Positions 4,420-7,652 of a stretch of DNA of 7,652 nt are shown here, piece after piece. The notes under the pieces were generated by a model, which saw nothing but the letters and a program-made list of their open reading frames with translations, did not search any database and was not told the origin of the DNA. The number at the start of each line of letters is the position of its first letter. Position 1 is the first letter of the stretch. This DNA is from Pseudomonadota bacterium (GTDB lineage: Bacteria; Desulfobacterota; Anaeroferrophillalia; Anaeroferrophillales; Tharpellaceae): NCBI GenBank assembly GCA_030641485.1, contig DAOWHJ010000052.1, positions 1 to 7,652 on the forward strand, written 5' to 3'. The position numbers and the translations under genes were made by a program.

Positions 4420-7400
4420 TCAGCTGCACTCATCCGCTTCCCCTGTTTCCTGATTCTCATCCAACACCTGCCGGACAATATGGGCAAGTTCATCCAGTGT
4501 CACTGGTTTTTTGGCAAATCTTTTTATGCCAAGCACCAAAGCATCGGCCTCGGAGACAATAGAGCTGTAGCCAGTGCATAGAATAATGGGCATCGTGGGT
4601 TTCACCTTCAGTACTTCACGGGCTAATTCGGCGCCCGAAAGGTTGGGCATACTCTGGTCGGTAAGCAGCAGGTCAAACGCATTTGGATCACTCTGAATTT
4701 CCGCCAAGGCTACCCGACTATCAATAGTTGAAGTAACCTCATAGCCAAGCCGCTGAAGTATGGTTTCGTGCAACCTGATAATTGCCTCCTCATCATCAAC
4801 AACCATGATACGTTCCGATCCCGTCGGCAGATCCACCTCTTTTTCCGTTTTCAGGGTTTCAAGGTTAATATCTTTTTCCAGAGACGGCATATAGACATGG
4901 AAAGTGGTGCCCTGTCCAGGTTCACTATCAACCTTGATAAAACCATTACAACTCTCAATAATGCCGTGAATAACTGCGAGCCCGAGCCCAGTTCCTTTGC
5001 CGGTCTCTTTAGTCGTGAAGTAGGGCTCAAAAATCCGCGCGCGTGTGGCCGCATTCATACCACAACCGGTATCACTGATTGACAAAACCACAAATGAACC
5101 TGCAACTTCCCGAGACCAACCGGAAACCTCTTCAGGGGCTATTTCCAGCTGCCGCAGCTCAACTTTAACCACCCCTTTCTGGTCTGCCATGGCCTGGAAG
5201 GCATTAGTGCAAAGGTTCATTACAACTTGATGCATCTGCGTCTGATCGGCAAGAACTTCACCGCATTCAGGATCAATATTTTCCACGATCTCCACAGTTG
5301 TCGGCAACGACGAGCGCAGCATTTTCAGAACCTCTTTAACCACCAGAAAAAGGTTTAATACTTGTAGATTCTTGGGTTCCTTACGACTAAACGTCAGGAT
5401 TTGCCGAACCAAATTTGTCGCCCGTTTTCCTGAAACAATGATTTGTTCGACATCATTTTTGCTGCTACTATCCCCTGGGAGGTCAAGCAACACCATCTCT
5501 GAATAGCCAATGATAGAGGTGAGAATATTGTTGAAATCATGGGCAATTCCACCAGCCAACGTCCCAATGGCCTCCATTTTCTGAGCCTGCAAAAGTTGAG
5601 CTTCGAGGCGCTTTAACTCCGTGACATCACGAAAAATAGTCATCGTTGAAATAGAACCATCTTCGTTAGTAATCGGCGAGTGGGAGACGTTATAAGAGTG
5701 ACCATCCTTGGGACTCTCTATGTCTGAGTTCAAAACCCCACCACTACCTACACTTCCCCCCAGACACCATGGACATTGCTGATCAAAATCATGTAGAGCC
5801 TTATAGCAAAACTCCCCCATTGCATCTCGCCCAGTCCTTTCAATCATCGCTGGATTCATATATTCAACCCGAAAACTATCCGAGCATATATAGACCGGAT
5901 CACTCATAGATTCCATCATAGCCCGAAACTTCAGTTCACTCTGACGAAGCTTTTTTTCAGTATTCTTCGCCGCAGTGATATCCATAAAGGTAAAGGTGAT
6001 ACTGGCAGATAAATTCTTCAGATCCTGCGGCGTCATACTTAAAATCACATTGATTATGGTCCCATCCTTATGACGTAAACGGGTTTCAAGGGTGCACGTT
6101 CCAAGGGTTGTCAGTTGTTCAAAATATTTCCGGCCAACCTCTTCATAGTCCTCCTGACTCTGGTATACCATTCGGGCATTTTCTCCCACTAACTCTTCCC
6201 GGAAATATCCCACCATCTCACAGAACCGGTCATTGACAGTTATAAAGATCCGATCCGCAGTGACTCCGATCCCGGTTGGGGCAGTTTGGAAAATAGAGTT
6301 AAGTTCTGACTCTCTTTGTCGAAGCGCCTCTTCCGCCAGCATCAACTCGGTAATATCATGAATAATACCATGAGACTCTATCACCGCCCCATGCTCATCC
6401 CTAACATAATCTGACTTTTCTTGAACCGTCCGCACCTCACCGTCCGGTCGAATTATACGATGCGTAATTTCATAAGGCTGGTCCTCTTTTAGTGAAACTT
6501 TATAAGCACTATCAACCAAATCCCGGTCATCCGGATGGGTGGCGTCTAAAAATGCCGCATAGGAAGGCTCAAACTCTTGCGGTAAGCGACCGAAGATGCG
6601 GTAGGCTTCATCCGACCAGAACAATCTTTCTTGCCGAGAATCAATTCTCCAACTCCCAATGTGGGCCATCTCCTGCGATCTATCAAGAAGGGCTTTATTG
6701 GCCCGCAACCGATCATCTGCCAGTTTGCTCTCGGTAACATCCCTAACAACTCCATCGACCCCGAGAACACTTCCATTCTGATCTTTATAAAGTTGAGTAT
6801 TTACAGAAGTCCACCTGATTGAGCCATCCCGACGTTTTAACTGCACAACAAAATCATTAACCGAACCATCCCTGTACAATCCTACCAACATGAGCTTGCG
6901 CTCCTCAGGATTTACGTAGAACTCCGCCAAGCTCATACCCATGGCCTCTTCCGCTGAATAGCCCGTCATCGCATAGAATGATTGAGAAACATAAACCAGT
7001 TTTCCCGCATTATCTGAACGATAACGAAGATCGGGAGCTTCATCGGCAAGGGCGCGATATTTTGCTTCAGAATCACGAAAATCAGCGGCTAATTTTCGCT
7101 GGCGCACATAAAGCCAGGTCGTAATGGTCAAGAAGAGGCTGAAGAGAAAAATTATTGCCCCAAGTGTCACGCCAAGCTCTACAGAACTCCTGTGGGCTGA
7201 CTCTAAATCAACAACCATGTAGAGAATAACAGCGCTGTGATAGGAGTAGGGGATGGTGTTGGTTAACGACATGAAGTAAGTTGGATCTAATTCTGACTGG
7301 TAGTGGCTTAGAACAAAACCATTTACTGACGAGAGGGTAATTGCGACAACCCGGTTATTGTGGGCGCCCCAACGCTGCAAGAGAATATTGGCAGAATCGT

Positions 7401-7599
7401 ACTCTTTACTTTGCAGCTTATCCCGCAATAGACCATGGAGATACTGGATCTGCTTGGCAGCACTCTTTTCTATTTCAGCAATATTGGATTTTCGATCATT
7501 GTCAACCGCCCACCCGGCATAAATAATCTGCAGGCTAATTAACATAATCAGACAAACCCAATATTTCAGACTACCCTTAGAGTCTCTATACTGCCTCAT
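4420..7599 (-). CDS. Membrane-bound multi-PAS hybrid sensor histidine kinase / response regulator
   Basis: The protein has 1059 residues. The start at ATG 7599 is supported by AAGGGG (7610-7605) with 5 nt spacing and by an ATGA overlap with the upstream gene. Order of parts: membrane segment 12-31; periplasmic region about 32-143 with no domain I recognise; membrane segment 144-165; PAS1 about 176-290, PAS2 306-417, PAS3 430-543, PAS4 555-660; HisKA with GGIAHDFNN (phospho-acceptor His687); HATPase with N box around Asn795-Asn799, DTGCGM (843-848), FEPYFTTK (857-864) and GKGTGLGLA (867-875); receiver 930-1045 with Asp935/Asp936, phospho-acceptor Asp981, Thr1009 and Lys1031. All catalytic residues are present, so it should autophosphorylate and pass phosphate to its own receiver. 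There is no HPt or output domain, so the downstream partner lies elsewhere. PAS4 carries Cys598, Cys609 and Cys612 (a CPWC pair). The input signal is unknown. Confidence 0.95.
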   Translation of the reverse strand: MRQYRDSKGSLKYWVCLIMLISLQIIYAGWAVDNDRKSNIAEIEKSAAKQIQYLHGLLRDKLQSKEYDSANILLQRWGAHNNRVVAITLSSVNGFVLSHYQSELDPTYFMSLTNTIPYSYHSAVILYMVVDLESAHRSSVELGVTLGAIIFLFSLFLTITTWLYVRQRKLAADFRDSEAKYRALADEAPDLRYRSDNAGKLVYVSQSFYAMTGYSAEEAMGMSLAEFYVNPEERKLMLVGLYRDGSVNDFVVQLKRRDGSIRWTSVNTQLYKDQNGSVLGVDGVVRDVTESKLADDRLRANKALLDRSQEMAHIGSWRIDSRQERLFWSDEAYRIFGRLPQEFEPSYAAFLDATHPDDRDLVDSAYKVSLKEDQPYEITHRIIRPDGEVRTVQEKSDYVRDEHGAVIESHGIIHDITELMLAEEALRQRESELNSIFQTAPTGIGVTADRIFITVNDRFCEMVGYFREELVGENARMVYQSQEDYEEVGRKYFEQLTTLGTCTLETRLRHKDGTIINVILSMTPQDLKNLSASITFTFMDITAAKNTEKKLRQSELKFRAMMESMSDPVYICSDSFRVEYMNPAMIERTGRDAMGEFCYKALHDFDQQCPWCLGGSVGSGGVLNSDIESPKDGHSYNVSHSPITNEDGSISTMTIFRDVTELKRLEAQLLQAQKMEAIGTLAGGIAHDFNNILTSIIGYSEMVLLDLPGDSSSKNDVEQIIVSGKRATNLVRQILTFSRKEPKNLQVLNLFLVVKEVLKMLRSSLPTTVEIVENIDPECGEVLADQTQMHQVVMNLCTNAFQAMADQKGVVKVELRQLEIAPEEVSGWSREVAGSFVVLSISDTGCGMNAATRARIFEPYFTTKETGKGTGLGLAVIHGIIESCNGFIKVDSEPGQGTTFHVYMPSLEKDINLETLKTEKEVDLPTGSERIMVVDDEEAIIRLHETILQRLGYEVTSTIDSRVALAEIQSDPNAFDLLLTDQSMPNLSGAELAREVLKVKPTMPIILCTGYSSIVSEADALVLGIKRFAKKPVTLDELAHIVRQVLDENQETGEADECS

Positions 7600-7652
7600 T
7601 TCAGCCCCTTCTCACTCTTCAAGTTGAGCATCTCCCTTAAAGGGTCGTAAGC
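7596..7652 (-). CDS. C-terminal end of upstream gene, possibly a PhnD-like substrate-binding protein (partial)
   Basis: From the right edge the minus strand reads 18 codons, AYDPLREMLNLKSEKGLK, then TGA at 7598-7596. The stop overlaps the kinase ATG as ATGA, the classic sign of a translationally coupled operon, and the kinase ribosome binding site lies inside this coding tail. The Tyr-Asp-Pro-Leu-Arg-Glu segment resembles the end of phosphate/phosphonate-type (PhnD-like) periplasmic binding proteins, which I recall being encoded next to PAS histidine kinases. With so few residues visible, the existence of the gene is fairly secure but its family is only a suggestion. Confidence 0.5.
   Translation of the reverse strand, partial: AYDPLREMLNLKSEKGLK

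Noticed and set aside
4768..5230. Plus-strand ORFs within the kinase gene
   Set aside because: They are antisense shadows of the HATPase and receiver coding sequence, whose catalytic motifs are intact on the minus strand.
6492..6822. ORFs on both strands around the second PAS domain
   Set aside because: They are out-of-frame or antisense readings of the kinase gene without independent start signals.

Overview
The window is ordinary chromosomal DNA of a Gram-negative bacterium. Two Sec-exported envelope proteins (DUF3300 and DUF2950 families), a DUF3313-type lipoprotein fragment, an AsmA-like fragment and a long multi-PAS hybrid histidine kinase with a Cys-Pro-Trp-Cys PAS domain together suggest a Desulfobacterota-like (former deltaproteobacterial) genome of moderate G+C. 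That placement is inference from family content, not from a marker gene. I saw no rRNA, tRNA, CRISPR array, transposase or phage gene.

Layout. The minus strand of 1-341 carries a DUF3313-family coding fragment that runs off the left edge. It has no start codon with a signal peptide and abuts a compact inverted-repeat element (348-400). Next come two minus-strand genes for exported proteins of unknown function: DUF2950 (428-1402) and DUF3300 (1625-2869), separated by about 220 bp with several small dyads. The 2870-3167 interval holds the DUF3300 ribosome binding site, a pair of 8-bp direct repeats, a doubtful 24-codon membrane mini-ORF on the minus strand, and a candidate extended -10 promoter with an overlapping dyad for the plus-strand genes. 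Two tightly spaced plus-strand genes (3168-3587, 3591-4070) encode a pair of small Gate (nucleoside recognition) membrane proteins. After them lies a 104-codon ORF (4083-4397) that looks like an internal piece of an AsmA-like protein.

The right half is a single minus-strand gene (4420-7599) for a 1059-residue membrane hybrid sensor kinase: two membrane segments around a roughly 110-residue periplasmic region, four PAS domains, HisKA, HATPase and a C-terminal receiver. Its ATG overlaps by 4 bp (ATGA) the stop of an upstream gene of which only the last 18 codons are visible. That tail resembles the end of PhnD-like substrate-binding proteins, so a binding-protein plus sensor-kinase operon is plausible.

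How the genes work together: the kinase and its upstream partner form one signalling operon, the two Gate proteins form one putative membrane complex, and DUF3300 and DUF2950 form an envelope pair. Nothing in the sequence links the three units functionally. The two apparent gene remnants (DUF3313 and AsmA-like) suggest local decay or rearrangement. I found no clear evidence of a new multi-gene system.
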